64,000 nt of DNA from Filimonas lacunae (GCF_002355595.1 NZ_AP017422.1:2852001-2916000); one strand, 5' to 3'. Shown: positions 25,631 through 35,145, numbered from the stretch's first letter. Notes: generated by a model not told the origin, from the sequence alone. A program made the numbers and translations.

Positions 25631-28087
25631 ATGAAAACCAAAATCCAAATATTCCTGATTGCACTAACAGTAAATACTTTTTTAGCAGGTGCCTACGCGC
25701 AATCACCCACAATTGTTTCAGGAAGCGTTATCAGCAACCAGGCGCCGGTAGAAGCTGCTTCGGTATACTTATTAAAAGCCAAAGATTCGAGCATTGTAAA
25801 AGCGGCTGTATCGGCTAAAAACGGGGCCTTCACTTTACCTGTGCTTGTTAATGGCCATTATTTGCTGGCAATAGAAGCGCTGGGGTTTCAGAAGCAATAT
25901 TCCGCTGCTTTTGAAATGAAAGGGGCTGCTTTTCATATGCCGGTAATTGAGTTAGTTGCTGCCGGGGCGGCGCTTAATGGGGTTACCGTAACCAGTAAAA
26001 AACCATTTGTAGAACAGCACCTGGATAAAACCATTATCAATGTAGAGGCGTCTGCTTCGAATGCAGGTTTAAGTGCTTTGGATGTGCTGGAAAAATCGCC
26101 GGGCATTTCTGTGGATAAAGATGGCAATGTGAGTTTGAAAGGGAAGGGTGGGGTGTTGATTCTGGTGGATGGTAAACCTACTTATTTAAGTGCTGCGGAA
26201 CTAGCTAATATTTTAAAGAACATGCCTTCTACTAACCTGGAACAAATTGAAATTATGCCTAACCCTCCGGCGAAGTATGATGCTGCGGGCAACTCGGGTG
26301 TGATTAATATACGAACTAAGAAGTCTCGAATAGTAGGTTTGAATGGTTCGGTTACTATTGGTGGTGGCATGGGTTTATATCCTAAAACAAGTAATAGTGC
26401 GAGCGTGAACTATCGCACAGGCAAGGTGAATGTGTTTGCTAACTATAGTCATTATTGGAACAAGAATATGCAGGACCTGCGTCTTACCCGCAAGTTTCGT
26501 GATCAGGATACGAAAGAGCTGGTATCAAACTTTGACCAGCAAACGAAGATGATTAAAAACGGGCAGAACCATAACTTTAAGGTAGGTGCGGATTATGCGG
26601 TTACGAATAAAACTACGATTGGTGTAGTGGTGAATGGCATGTTTAATCCCCGGGTGAATACGAACCATAATACTACACAAATATCCAGACCTGATGGTAC
26701 TATCGACAGCATTACGGTAGCGGATAATACTTATAAGAATAATTTTAACAGCCTTGGTGGTAATTTGAATCTGAGACATGTATTTGATTCTACCGGAAGG
26801 GAGCTGACTGCTGACATTGATTATATTCAATATCAATCGGAAGACAAGCAAACCTTTCGTAATACATTTTACAATAACAGTTGGGGTAAGACAAGGGCGG
26901 ATGAATATATGAAGGGCAGGCTTCCTTCTGATATAAAAATATATAGTGTGAAGGTGGATTATACGCATCCTTTGCCTGGCAACGCTAAACTGGAAGCGGG
27001 CGCTAAGAGCAGCTATGTGAAAACAGATAATAATGCATTGTATGATATTTTAAACAATGGTACAGGTAAGTGGGATGCTGATATGGGCAGAAGCAATCAC
27101 TTTCTGTACAAAGAGAATATTAATGCGGCTTATGTAAATCTGTCGAAGAAGTGGAGCGACAAATGGAGCAGCCAGTTGGGCGTACGGGCTGAGAATACGA
27201 ATGCCAACGGTAACCAGGTTACTACAGGCGAAACCTTTGACAGGCACTATACGCAACTGTTTCCTACGGTGTTTGTGGGCTTTAATCCGAATGCTAAAAA
27301 TCAGCTGGGATTAAGCTATGGCAGGAGGATTGAAAGGCCGGATTATGAGAACATGAACCCTTTCTATTACTTCCTGGATAAATATACTTACCAGGTAGGT
27401 AACCCCAATCTGCGTCCGCAGTTTAGCCATAACATTGAACTGAACCATACCTGGAATGGTTTTTTAACCAGCAGCGTAGGTTATAGCAGAACAAATGATA
27501 TTATACTGGATGTGCTGGAGCAGGTAGATAGCATTACTACTTCTTACCAGACCAAGCGTAACATTGCCAGCTCATATACGTTTACTGCCAGTGTGAGTGC
27601 GGGTTTTCCGGTAACCAAATGGTGGAAGACCAACCTGTATGTACAGGGGAATTACAGAAGGTTTAGCGGTTTGCTGAATAACGAATATATAGCAGTGGGT
27701 GGCCCTTCGATGACGGCGAATATGAGTAACCAGTTTCAATTGAGTGGTACCTGGAGCATGGAGCTGAGTGGCTGGATTGAGAGCCGCCATATAGAAGGAG
27801 TGCTGGACATGCGTGCGATGGGAGCGGCCAATTTTGCTATCAGCAAACAGATTTTAAAGAAAAAAGGTACGCTTCGCTTAAACGTTCGTGACTTTTTAAA
27901 CGTACAGGCATTCAGGGGTAGTAGTAAATATCAGAATGTGGATATCACTATCTATAATCAGTGGGATAACAGGGTTGTGAACCTGAGCTTTACTTACCGT
28001 TTTAGTAAGGGGCAGGGTGCTACTGCGCAGCAACGTAAGAGAGGGGGCGCAGGGGATGAGCAAAACAGGGTGAAAGAGGAGAATTAA
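25631..28087 (+). CDS. TonB-dependent receptor, outer membrane beta-barrel family
   Basis: The 818-residue protein has a signal peptide (1-24, AYAQ) and a carboxypeptidase-regulatory-like beta domain (about 28-110). Next comes a plug (about 125-235, with DVLEKSPGISVDKDGNVSL and IEIMPNPPAKYDA), then a long 'outer membrane beta-barrel' C-terminal domain with alternating aromatic strands (YGRRIERPDYENMNPF). This subgroup is widespread in Bacteroidota and is not of the SusC type. No SusD gene or substrate-specific enzyme lies next to it, so the ligand is unknown. The protein ends in a basic, glycine-rich tail. Confidence 0.85.
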   Translation: MKTKIQIFLIALTVNTFLAGAYAQSPTIVSGSVISNQAPVEAASVYLLKAKDSSIVKAAVSAKNGAFTLPVLVNGHYLLAIEALGFQKQYSAAFEMKGAAFHMPVIELVAAGAALNGVTVTSKKPFVEQHLDKTIINVEASASNAGLSALDVLEKSPGISVDKDGNVSLKGKGGVLILVDGKPTYLSAAELANILKNMPSTNLEQIEIMPNPPAKYDAAGNSGVINIRTKKSRIVGLNGSVTIGGGMGLYPKTSNSASVNYRTGKVNVFANYSHYWNKNMQDLRLTRKFRDQDTKELVSNFDQQTKMIKNGQNHNFKVGADYAVTNKTTIGVVVNGMFNPRVNTNHNTTQISRPDGTIDSITVADNTYKNNFNSLGGNLNLRHVFDSTGRELTADIDYIQYQSEDKQTFRNTFYNNSWGKTRADEYMKGRLPSDIKIYSVKVDYTHPLPGNAKLEAGAKSSYVKTDNNALYDILNNGTGKWDADMGRSNHFLYKENINAAYVNLSKKWSDKWSSQLGVRAENTNANGNQVTTGETFDRHYTQLFPTVFVGFNPNAKNQLGLSYGRRIERPDYENMNPFYYFLDKYTYQVGNPNLRPQFSHNIELNHTWNGFLTSSVGYSRTNDIILDVLEQVDSITTSYQTKRNIASSYTFTASVSAGFPVTKWWKTNLYVQGNYRRFSGLLNNEYIAVGGPSMTANMSNQFQLSGTWSMELSGWIESRHIEGVLDMRAMGAANFAISKQILKKKGTLRLNVRDFLNVQAFRGSSKYQNVDITIYNQWDNRVVNLSFTYRFSKGQGATAQQRKRGGAGDEQNRVKEEN

Positions 28088-28215
28088 CATTTTTTTTGTT
28101 ACCATTCATCCATATTTCCTATTTATATGTAAGGCAAGATGTGCAACTTAGGCACTCAATAACATAGATAACAAAATTCGACATAAGTGTTTCTCATGTG
28201 CATTATATAGTAACG

Positions 28216-28246
28216 GCCCCAATGTCTATTGGGGCTTCTTTTTTTT
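28216..28246 (+). terminator. Terminator after the TonB receptor gene
   Basis: A perfect 8-bp stem (28216-28223 with 28228-28235), GCCCCAAT/ATTGGGGC, is followed by a long T run. Confidence 0.85.
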
Positions 28247-28263
28247 CACTATATTGCTGCCCT

Positions 28264-29356
28264 ATGACAATTGAACAAATTAAGGATATGAGGGACCGTG
28301 TTAGTGTCCTGAGGAGGTTTCTTTGACGTTGATAATCGTATTGGTAAAATAGATAACGACAGACAGCTTTCACTTTCGCCGGGCTTTTGGGACGATAATC
28401 AGCGTGCCACGGCCATTATGAAGGAAATTAAGGTTAATGAATATTGGTTAAAGCTATTCCGGCAGGTAGAAACTGCCGTGGAAGACTTTGCTGTATTGTT
28501 TGATTTCTGGAAGGGCGGTGATGCTACAGAAGAAGAAACACGTGTTGCTTACGAGCAGGCTTTAAAGGACATTGAAGACACTGAGTTTAAAAGTACGCTT
28601 AACCAGCCTGAGGATGAACTGCCAGCTGTGCTGCAGATTAACCCGGGGGCGGGTGGTACCGAAAGCCAGGACTGGGCAGAAATGCTGTTGCGTATGTACC
28701 GTATGTATGGCGACAAGCAAGGCTGGAAGGTTACCGAACTGGATTACCAGGAAGGGGATGGCGCTGGTATTAAGGCTGCTACCTTGCAGTTTGACGGTCC
28801 GTTTGCCTATGGCTTTTTAAAAGCGGAAAGTGGTGTGCACCGCCTGGTGCGTATTTCGCCGTTTGACAGCAATGCACGCAGACATACTTCTTTTGCTTCG
28901 GTGTTTGTGTACCCGTTGATTGACGACAGTATTGAAATTGAGGTGAACCCAGCCGATCTGGAATGGGAATTTTACCGAAGTGGTGGTAAAGGTGGTCAGA
29001 ACGTAAACAAGGTAGAAACTGCGGTGCGCTTAAAACACTTGCCCAGCGGGATTATAGTGGAATGTCAGCAGGCACGTACACAGGGTGAAAACCGTGAACT
29101 GGCGCTGAAAATGCTGAAGAGCCGGTTGTACGAGGAAGAGCTGCGCAGAAGGGAAGAAGCGAAAAATGTTACCAATGCCAGTAAAAAGAAGATTGAATGG
29201 GGCAGTCAGATACGCAGTTATGTTTTCCATCCATATAAAATGATCAAAGATCACCGTACAGATTATGAGGTAGGTAACGTGCAGCCTGTAATGGATGGTG
29301 AGTTGGATGGTTTTATTAAAGCTTACCTGATGTCGGCCAAAGAAGAGGAAGCGTAA
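28264..29356 (+). CDS. prfB: Peptide chain release factor 2 (programmed +1 frameshift)
   Basis: RF2 terminates translation at UGA and UAA. Translation starts at ATG 28264, reads 20 codons to CTT (28321-28323) and meets an in-frame TGA (28324-28326). A +1 shift onto GAC at 28325 continues in the frame ending at 29356, for about 363 residues, the normal RF2 length. The shifted product reads [11 protein letters not shown], typical RF2. The GGQ peptidyl-hydrolysis motif (SGGKGGQN) and the SPF codon-recognition motif (RISPFDSN) are present. The frameshift is autoregulation by RF2 level. A conventional single-frame start at 28418 would lose the N-terminus. Confidence 0.95.
28311..28327 (+). other. 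prfB: Programmed +1 frameshift site of prfB
   Basis: An internal Shine-Dalgarno-like GAGGAGG lies at 28311-28317, followed three bases later by the slippery CTT TGA C (28321-28327). The layout is that of the E. coli prfB site. Confidence 0.93.
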
Positions 29357-29364
29357 ACAGATTT

Positions 29365-30354
29365 TTATAATCTTCCATATTTGTAGGTAAACCTGAACCA
29401 TTGGTTCAGGTTTTTCTTTTTCTCCATATCTACAATCAGTGCTTTGCGGGGAATTGTTTGTAAATCGGGTAGCTGTAACAGGTTTCCTTGTATGTTTTTT
29501 AGCTGCTGAATGGCAATAAAACCAAAGGCGTAGATGCCAGCCATGGATAATGCAAATTGTTGTTTGAGGCCTTTTGAATAGGGGAGTTGTTGGATATATG
29601 CCTTCATTTGTGTTACCTGTTGCATAAAAAACTGTTCAAAGGCATATGCGTTGGTCATGCTGTTGGGCAGGGTGGTAATCTGGTCCTGCAGGTCTTTATA
29701 AATGTCGAACAGGTCGTTGGTGAGTTGAATAATAGTTCCTATGCGATACCAGCATTCTTCTTCCACTTTGGTAGCGTTTATATCCAGGTAGTGACGGCAT
29801 AGCAGCACGGAATAGCCACCTTTGGTAAAGGTGATCTGTTGAATGTCCTCCTGCGGTAGCTGGCTCTGGTACTGTTTTTTAGAAGCCAGCTGTGCTTTAT
29901 ACAATGCTTTGTTAATATCCAGGTAAGTGGTTTTGTCCTTTACGTAGTTGCGGAGCAACAGATGTGATTGCAGAAAGGCTTTTTCGTCGAAAGTGGTGGG
30001 CTGATATTCACCAGGGTGAAAGGAAATAGCGTTTAACTGTTCAAGGGTGATAGTGTCGTAATCGGTAAAATCATCGAACAGGGAACTGCATATAAAGTAG
30101 TGAATGAGCTTTTCTTTTTCGGCATTATTGGTGAGTCGTCCGTGTAAGCGGGTAAACACATCGCAGATCATGGGATTGTAGATGCCATAGCTGACTGCTA
30201 TTTTTTTACGGGTGGCGGGTGCAAAGGTGCCGCCCAGCTTTTCTTCTACCTGGGCCAACAATTTGTTTGCCCGGGCTGTTTCTTTTCTGCGGCTGTTGAT
30301 GATAGAAACAGCCAACCGCAATACCGTTAACCAGAACCTGCAGAAATAACGCAT
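29365..30354 (-). CDS. Class I isoprenoid-synthase-like protein
   Basis: The 329-residue, almost all-helical protein has two acidic motifs at the spacing of class I terpenoid synthases: DDFTD at 94-98 (a DDxxD motif) and QLTNDLFDIYKD at 210-221. The second resembles both the second Asp-rich motif of prenyl synthases and the QLTNxxRD motif of squalene/phytoene synthases. A prenyl-diphosphate substrate and Mg-dependent ionisation are the family expectation, but product and substrate are unknown. The N-terminus (RFWLTVLRLAVSI) could be a short membrane-association helix. It is convergent with prfB (8-bp gap) and divergent from pruA. No other terpenoid gene is adjacent. Confidence 0.65.
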   Translation of the reverse strand: MRYFCRFWLTVLRLAVSIINSRRKETARANKLLAQVEEKLGGTFAPATRKKIAVSYGIYNPMICDVFTRLHGRLTNNAEKEKLIHYFICSSLFDDFTDYDTITLEQLNAISFHPGEYQPTTFDEKAFLQSHLLLRNYVKDKTTYLDINKALYKAQLASKKQYQSQLPQEDIQQITFTKGGYSVLLCRHYLDINATKVEEECWYRIGTIIQLTNDLFDIYKDLQDQITTLPNSMTNAYAFEQFFMQQVTQMKAYIQQLPYSKGLKQQFALSMAGIYAFGFIAIQQLKNIQGNLLQLPDLQTIPRKALIVDMEKKKNLNQWFRFTYKYGRL

Positions 30355-30375
30355 AGTGCAAGAAACTTTATTTCT

Positions 30376-30383
30376 TAGGTTTG
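30376..30383 (+). promoter_or_regulatory. Candidate -7 element for pruA
   Basis: TAGGTTTG fits the TAnnTTTG consensus and ends 16 bp before the ATG. No clear -33 TTG is present at 17-23 bp. Confidence 0.45.
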
Positions 30384-30399
30384 TGCAAAATTTTTAGCT

Positions 30400-32034
30400 A
30401 TGAATCTGGGATATTTTAATTACCCGCTGCCTGCTAATGAGCCGGTGCAAAGTTATGCACCAGGTTCTCCGGAACGTGCTTCGTTAAAAAAAGCATTGGT
30501 GGAATTGAAGAAAAAGCCTTTGGACATTCCTATGTACATTGGTGGCAGAGCGGTGAAAACCGGCAAAAAAATAGCGATTCGTCCCCCGCACGAAACCAGT
30601 CATGTACTGGGGCATTTTCATATGGGCGATGACAAAAACGTGCAACAGGCTATTGATGCTGCATTGAAGGCAAAGGAAGCATGGGCCAACATGCCCTGGG
30701 AAGAAAGAGCGCACATCTTTTTAAAAGCAGCCGATTTGCTGGCTACCAAGTACCGTGCTTATATCAATGGTACTACCATGCTGGGACAAAGCAAGAATGC
30801 TTACCAGGCTGAAATTGACAGCGCCTGTGAACTGATAGATTTTCTCCGTTTTAATGTTCACTATTTAAGTGAGATATACCGTCAACAACCAGCTTCTTCT
30901 CCGGGCATCCACAACCGTATGGAATGGCGCCCGCTGGAGGGTTTTGTGCTGGCTATTACCCCGTTCAATTTTACGGCTATAGGTGGAAACCTGCCTACCA
31001 GTGCTGCTATGTGTGGTAACGTAGTGGTATGGAAGCCGGCAGATACACAAGTGTATTCTGCGCAAATGTTTATGCGCATTTTAAAAGAAGCTGGGTTGCC
31101 GGATGGGGTTATTAACCTGGTATATGTAAATGGTCCGGCTTTGGGTAAAGCCTGTTTTACGCACCCGGATTTTGCAGGGGTGCATTTTACTGGTTCTACC
31201 GGCGTGTTTAATACTATCTGGGAAACTATTGGTAAAAACATCTCTAAATACAGAACCTATCCGCGCATTGTAGGTGAAACCGGTGGAAAGGATTTTGTGC
31301 TGGTGCATAAAAGTGCTGATGTAGATGTGGTGGTTACTGCATTGGCCAGAGGAGCTTTTGAGTTTCAGGGACAAAAATGTTCAGCAGCTTCCAGGGCTTA
31401 TATTCCTTCTAACCTGGCGGCGGCTGTTAAGAGCAAGCTGATTGCTACTGTTAATTCCATGAAAATGGGGACAGTGGAAAACTTTGGCAACTTTATTAAT
31501 GCGGTGATCGATGAAAAGAGTTTTCATAAAATCACCGGTTATATAGACAGGGCTAAGGATGATAAAAAGGCCAGCATACTGGTAGGTGGTACTTATGATA
31601 AATCGGAAGGGTATTTTATCAGCCCAACCGTTATTGAAGTGAAAGATCCGCGTTATCCGAGTATGGTGGAAGAGATTTTTGGGCCGGTGCTAAGTTTGTA
31701 TGTGTACGAAGCGGACGATTTTGATAAAGTGTTGTCACTGGTAGACTCTACTTCGCCTTATGCGCTTACAGGTTCTATACTGGCGCAGGATAGGGAAGCG
31801 GTGGCTAAAGCTACAGCAGGTTTGCGTAATGCTGCGGGTAACTTCTACATTAATGATAAACCTACCGGTGCGGTAGTAGGTCAGCAGCCATTTGGTGGAG
31901 CCCGGGCCAGCGGCACCAATGATAAGGCGGGTAGTATGCTGAATTTATACCGTTGGTTGAGTGCACGTACGGTGAAAGAGACGTTTAATCCCCCGGTGGA
32001 TTATAAATATCCATTCCTGTCTGAAGAAGAATAA
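30400..32034 (+). CDS. pruA: L-glutamate gamma-semialdehyde dehydrogenase
   Basis: It oxidises glutamate semialdehyde (from proline or ornithine) to glutamate with NAD. The 544-residue length fits the monofunctional form, with no proline-dehydrogenase domain. Visible signatures are the aldehyde-dehydrogenase Asn-containing ITPFNFTAIGGNLP, the Glu motif VGETGGKDF and the catalytic Cys in GQKCSAASRAY. The C-terminal PFGGARASGTNDKAG block follows. Both the hut genes upstream in the window and this enzyme feed glutamate, but they are not linked in one operon. A long bidirectional terminator follows. Confidence 0.95.
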   Translation: MNLGYFNYPLPANEPVQSYAPGSPERASLKKALVELKKKPLDIPMYIGGRAVKTGKKIAIRPPHETSHVLGHFHMGDDKNVQQAIDAALKAKEAWANMPWEERAHIFLKAADLLATKYRAYINGTTMLGQSKNAYQAEIDSACELIDFLRFNVHYLSEIYRQQPASSPGIHNRMEWRPLEGFVLAITPFNFTAIGGNLPTSAAMCGNVVVWKPADTQVYSAQMFMRILKEAGLPDGVINLVYVNGPALGKACFTHPDFAGVHFTGSTGVFNTIWETIGKNISKYRTYPRIVGETGGKDFVLVHKSADVDVVVTALARGAFEFQGQKCSAASRAYIPSNLAAAVKSKLIATVNSMKMGTVENFGNFINAVIDEKSFHKITGYIDRAKDDKKASILVGGTYDKSEGYFISPTVIEVKDPRYPSMVEEIFGPVLSLYVYEADDFDKVLSLVDSTSPYALTGSILAQDREAVAKATAGLRNAAGNFYINDKPTGAVVGQQPFGGARASGTNDKAGSMLNLYRWLSARTVKETFNPPVDYKYPFLSEEE

Positions 32035-32055
32035 TTACCGGGTTTAACTAAACCG

Positions 32056-32111
32056 GTTGCCAATAAAAAAGGCGGTGGAGCATTTGCTCCACCGCCTTTT
32101 TTATTGGCAAC
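32056..32111. terminator. Long perfect inverted repeat, bidirectional terminator
   Basis: Arms 32056-32082 and 32085-32111 (27 bp) are perfect complements with a 2-base loop. A6 and T6 tracts flank the GC-rich core. It separates convergent pruA and the FKBP gene. Confidence 0.88.
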
Positions 32112-32117
32112 AGTTGA

Positions 32118-32867
32118 TTACTGATTTGCGCCTGTTTCAGGAGCGTCGATAGCCAACAGTTCTACATCGAAAATAAGAGCAGAGCCACCTTTGATGGTTG
32201 GGCCTGCATCTCTGTCGCCATACGCCAGTTCAGATGGAATAAACAATTTCCATTTGCTGCCAACGGGCATCATTTGTAAAGCTTCGGTCCAACCGGCAAT
32301 AACGCCGTTTACATTCAGATCGATAGGGGTGCCGCGGTCAACAGAGCTGTCGAATACAGTGCCATCGGTTAAAGTACCATGGTAATGCACCTTCACTTTA
32401 TCGGTAAGCTTAGGTTTCGGGCCTGTACCTTCTTTTATAATGGTATATTGTAAGCCGCTGGCGGTAGTAACCACACCAGGCTTGGTTTTATTGGCTGCTA
32501 AAAACGCCTGACCTTGTTTGTGAGCTACTGCAGTTTTATCCTTTTGCAGGGATTGCATGCGGTTCATAATGCTCTGGTTCATTTGTTCCTGGGTAAGTGC
32601 AGGCTGGTTTTTCTTCATCACATCTTCAAATGCTTTCTGCACCATAGCCATGTTTACCTGGTTAACGCCCTTATCTTTAAAAAAGCTGGCGGTACTCATA
32701 GCTATTGCGTAGCTAAATGTATCGGTAATGTTTTGTGTGCCGCTTGCTGTAGCTGGTTTAGTGGTTGTTTTCTTCACTCCGCCGGTAGCAGGCTTGGTTG
32801 TTTTGGTCTGGGCAAATGCACCAGATAAGGCGGCCAAAGCGCCAAAGGTTACAATTATCTTTTTCAT
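32118..32867 (-). CDS. FKBP-type peptidyl-prolyl cis-trans isomerase
   Basis: The signal peptide (1-19, SGAFAQ) is followed by a Thr/Lys-rich linker and an FKBP-N helical dimerisation domain (about 45-140, with YAIAMSTASFFKDKGV). The FKBP catalytic domain (about 150-245) has VKVHYHGTLTDGTVFDSS, a Trp in VIAGWTEAL, and IPSELAYGDR. This is the Mip/FkpA layout, acting on proline isomerisation during periplasmic or outer-membrane protein folding. The gene is monocistronic and the length of 249 residues is normal. Confidence 0.93.
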   Translation of the reverse strand: MKKIIVTFGALAALSGAFAQTKTTKPATGGVKKTTTKPATASGTQNITDTFSYAIAMSTASFFKDKGVNQVNMAMVQKAFEDVMKKNQPALTQEQMNQSIMNRMQSLQKDKTAVAHKQGQAFLAANKTKPGVVTTASGLQYTIIKEGTGPKPKLTDKVKVHYHGTLTDGTVFDSSVDRGTPIDLNVNGVIAGWTEALQMMPVGSKWKLFIPSELAYGDRDAGPTIKGGSALIFDVELLAIDAPETGANQ

Positions 32868-32959
32868 CTATTACAATAGCATTAATTAAACCCGCCTAAG
32901 ATACAGCATTCAGGATTCATTGGAATGCTTTATTTTAGTGGCAAAATAAGAGAGATATT

Positions 32960-33481
32960 TTGAAACCTATTCTAACGGCACAGCAGGTAGCCTTGATAGT
33001 GAAGAGACTGGCGCGTCAGATATTAGAAAACCATTTACAGCTGGAAAATACAGTAATAATAGGTTTACAACCCCGTGGGATATTCCTGAGCGATAGAATT
33101 GTAGCTGCTTTGCAGGAGTTACTGCCTGGAAAGCCAGTGCCCTATGGCAAGCTGGACATTACTTTTTACAGGGATGATGTGAGAACCAATATACATGTGG
33201 CCAATGCTACAGATATCCCTTTTAGTATTGAGGGGAAAAATGTAATTCTGGTAGACGATGTTTTGTGGACTGGCAGAACTATACGTGCATCGCTGGATGC
33301 TTTGCTGGACTTTGGGCGTCCTGCCAAGGTAGAATTGTGTGTATTAATTGACAGGCGCTTTAGCAGGGAGTTTCCTATTTATGCAGATTATGTAGGACGT
33401 GCTATTGATACATTCGCGCAAAACAAAGTGAAAGTGTACTGGAGCGAAAAAGATCCACAGGATGAAGTAGTGTTATTGTAA
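32960..33481 (+). CDS. pyrR: PyrR-type uracil phosphoribosyltransferase/regulator, TTG start
   Basis: The 173-residue PRTase-fold protein has the PRPP-binding loop VILVDDVLWTGRT (95-107) and the N-terminal LQPRGIFLSDRI typical of PyrR. In other bacteria PyrR binds pyr mRNA to attenuate pyrimidine genes and has weak UPRTase activity. The only suitable start is TTG at 32960, since an in-frame TAG lies seven codons upstream and no ATG intervenes. No pyrB or other pyr gene follows, so it is an orphan here. The downstream terminator isolates it from the DoxX gene. Confidence 0.85.
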   Translation: MKPILTAQQVALIVKRLARQILENHLQLENTVIIGLQPRGIFLSDRIVAALQELLPGKPVPYGKLDITFYRDDVRTNIHVANATDIPFSIEGKNVILVDDVLWTGRTIRASLDALLDFGRPAKVELCVLIDRRFSREFPIYADYVGRAIDTFAQNKVKVYWSEKDPQDEVVLL

Positions 33482-33510
33482 TGAGCACCCTTTCGGGGAG
33501 CGCATAAAAA

Positions 33511-33559
33511 AAAAGTCATTCAGATCATTGGAGTAATTCCGCTGTTCTGAATGACTTTT
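33511..33559. terminator. Bidirectional terminator between pyrR and the DoxX gene
   Basis: Perfect 14-bp arms (33511-33524 and 33546-33559) enclose a 21-nt loop, with A-rich and T-rich outer ends. Confidence 0.75.
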
Positions 33560-33578
33560 CTGTTTAAAGGCGTTACCG

Positions 33579-34046
33579 TTAAATATCCACTTTTACTTTA
33601 TGGTAACCAGCGCGGTAATAAGTCCTGAAATATTCGTCTGCCGAAATTTTACCGCTGCCTTCTATTACAAACACCAGTAATAATACCAGCATCAGGATAG
33701 AAAGGATTAGCTCGGAGGCATTATCCAGGGTAAAAGTGGGCAGGTTTACGAATAATACCGCTCCTAACAGGATAGGTATTTGTATCAGGCTCATGTAACG
33801 GGTAGCCAGGCCGGTTAAAATAAATAAACCACCAAATAAGTGGGTCCAGGATATGATAGTGGCCAATAAAGGTGAATACTGTCCCCTTAATTGACTGTTT
33901 GCAATTAAATTTTCCAGCTGACTACTGTCGCCCATAAACGTAATTCCCTTGATAAAGAGCATTGCTCCAAGGGCCATTCTCAACAGAACCAACCACTTAG
34001 GCTGATTGAGCGAGTTTTCGTGTTTTAATCGATGTAGAATGCTCAT
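33579..34046 (-). CDS. DoxX-family membrane protein
   Basis: The 155-residue protein has four hydrophobic helices: about 20-40 (LVLLRMALGAMLFIKG), 60-85, 90-110 and 118-135. The arrangement and the LRxxLGxxFxxxG-type first helix fit the DoxX/DoxD superfamily. Members are small quinone- or redox-linked membrane proteins with mostly unknown function. The 200-bp region upstream (34047-34246), which also serves the divergent DUF4382 gene, shows no recognisable operator. Confidence 0.75.
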   Translation of the reverse strand: MSILHRLKHENSLNQPKWLVLLRMALGAMLFIKGITFMGDSSQLENLIANSQLRGQYSPLLATIISWTHLFGGLFILTGLATRYMSLIQIPILLGAVLFVNLPTFTLDNASELILSILMLVLLLVFVIEGSGKISADEYFRTYYRAGYHKVKVDI

Positions 34047-34246
34047 AGTATTGCATTTTATTTATGGCTACAACGTTCGTGCCGGTAATGCCTAAAATGT
34101 TCCCATAGTGTCGTTGGTGGTTGGACATTGATATTTTAATCTCTGAAACCCTTACCCGGCATGCTTATTGGTTAAAGCATTCTTAAAAAAATAATTTACA
34201 TAAACCACGCTTCATCGATAACACGTCTACGCTAAATATTCCTCTT

Positions 34247-35113
34247 ATGAACATGAAGCATCTAATGATGGGCGCCATAGCTACCGCCGCATCCGCCACA
34301 ATGTTATTCGTGGCCTGTAACAAAGAAAATTCGTCTTCCGATGGTGTAGTGCCCCAGGGTAAACAATCTGTATCGTTATTTTTGACGGATGCCCCGGGCT
34401 ATTTTGACAACGTGTACATTGATATTCAATCGGTTCAGGTATTGGTGGATACCTGTGACAAGAGTGACGATGATCGTCCGGGATGGGGTAATGGAGACAA
34501 GGACAGTTGTAAGGTATGGGAAGACCTGCAGATACGTGCAGGCGTATATGATTTGTTACAGCTGCGTAATGGTATAGACACGCTGCTGGCTTCGGGTGTT
34601 ATCAGTGAAGGAAAGGTAAGGCAGATTAAAATTGAAATAGGCAACCGTAACAGCCTGGTGAAGGATAGCATCACTTATCCTTTAAACCTGCCGGGTGATA
34701 AAACCAGTTTGACTATTGTGCTGAAACTGAAAGGTAACGAGTGTGAGCGTTATGCTAAGGGAAAGTCAAGATTATGGCTTGACTTTGATGTACAGAAATC
34801 AATATTCCAGCTTCGTAATAATGCCTTCTATCTTAACCCGGTTATTCGCTGGTTCATAGAAAACACTACTGCATCACTACAAGGATCGGTAAAACCACAG
34901 GAGGCCTATGCCGTGATAAGTGTATACAATGGTACTGATACGGCTTATGCTTTACCAGGCCGTAATGGTGAGTTTAAGGTGCGTGGTTTAACAGCGGGTA
35001 CTTATAGTGTGTTTGTAAATGCTTCTAATGGTTACCAGGATACGACTATTAATAGCGTAGTGCTGGGTGCGGGAGATAATAAAAAACTGAATGCGATTCA
35101 ACTTCATAAATAA
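34247..35113 (+). CDS. DUF4382 lipoprotein with carboxypeptidase-like C-terminal domain
   Basis: The signal ends in a lipobox (FVAC, Cys24), so this is a lipoprotein. Residues ~40-205 form the DUF4382 domain, recognisable by VSLFLTDAPGYFDNVYIDIQ and the later LLQLRNGIDTLL. The last ~75 residues (LQGSVKPQEAYAVISVYNG ... VRGLTAGTYSVFV) are a Greek-key carboxypeptidase-regulatory-like domain. The role is unknown, but such proteins are common envelope components in Bacteroidota. A second ATG at 34253 could serve as start with no effect on the domains. Confidence 0.82.
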   Translation: MNMKHLMMGAIATAASATMLFVACNKENSSSDGVVPQGKQSVSLFLTDAPGYFDNVYIDIQSVQVLVDTCDKSDDDRPGWGNGDKDSCKVWEDLQIRAGVYDLLQLRNGIDTLLASGVISEGKVRQIKIEIGNRNSLVKDSITYPLNLPGDKTSLTIVLKLKGNECERYAKGKSRLWLDFDVQKSIFQLRNNAFYLNPVIRWFIENTTASLQGSVKPQEAYAVISVYNGTDTAYALPGRNGEFKVRGLTAGTYSVFVNASNGYQDTTINSVVLGAGDNKKLNAIQLHK

Positions 35114-35145
35114 GCAGTAAGCCCCCCGGTGTTACGCTTTTACCT

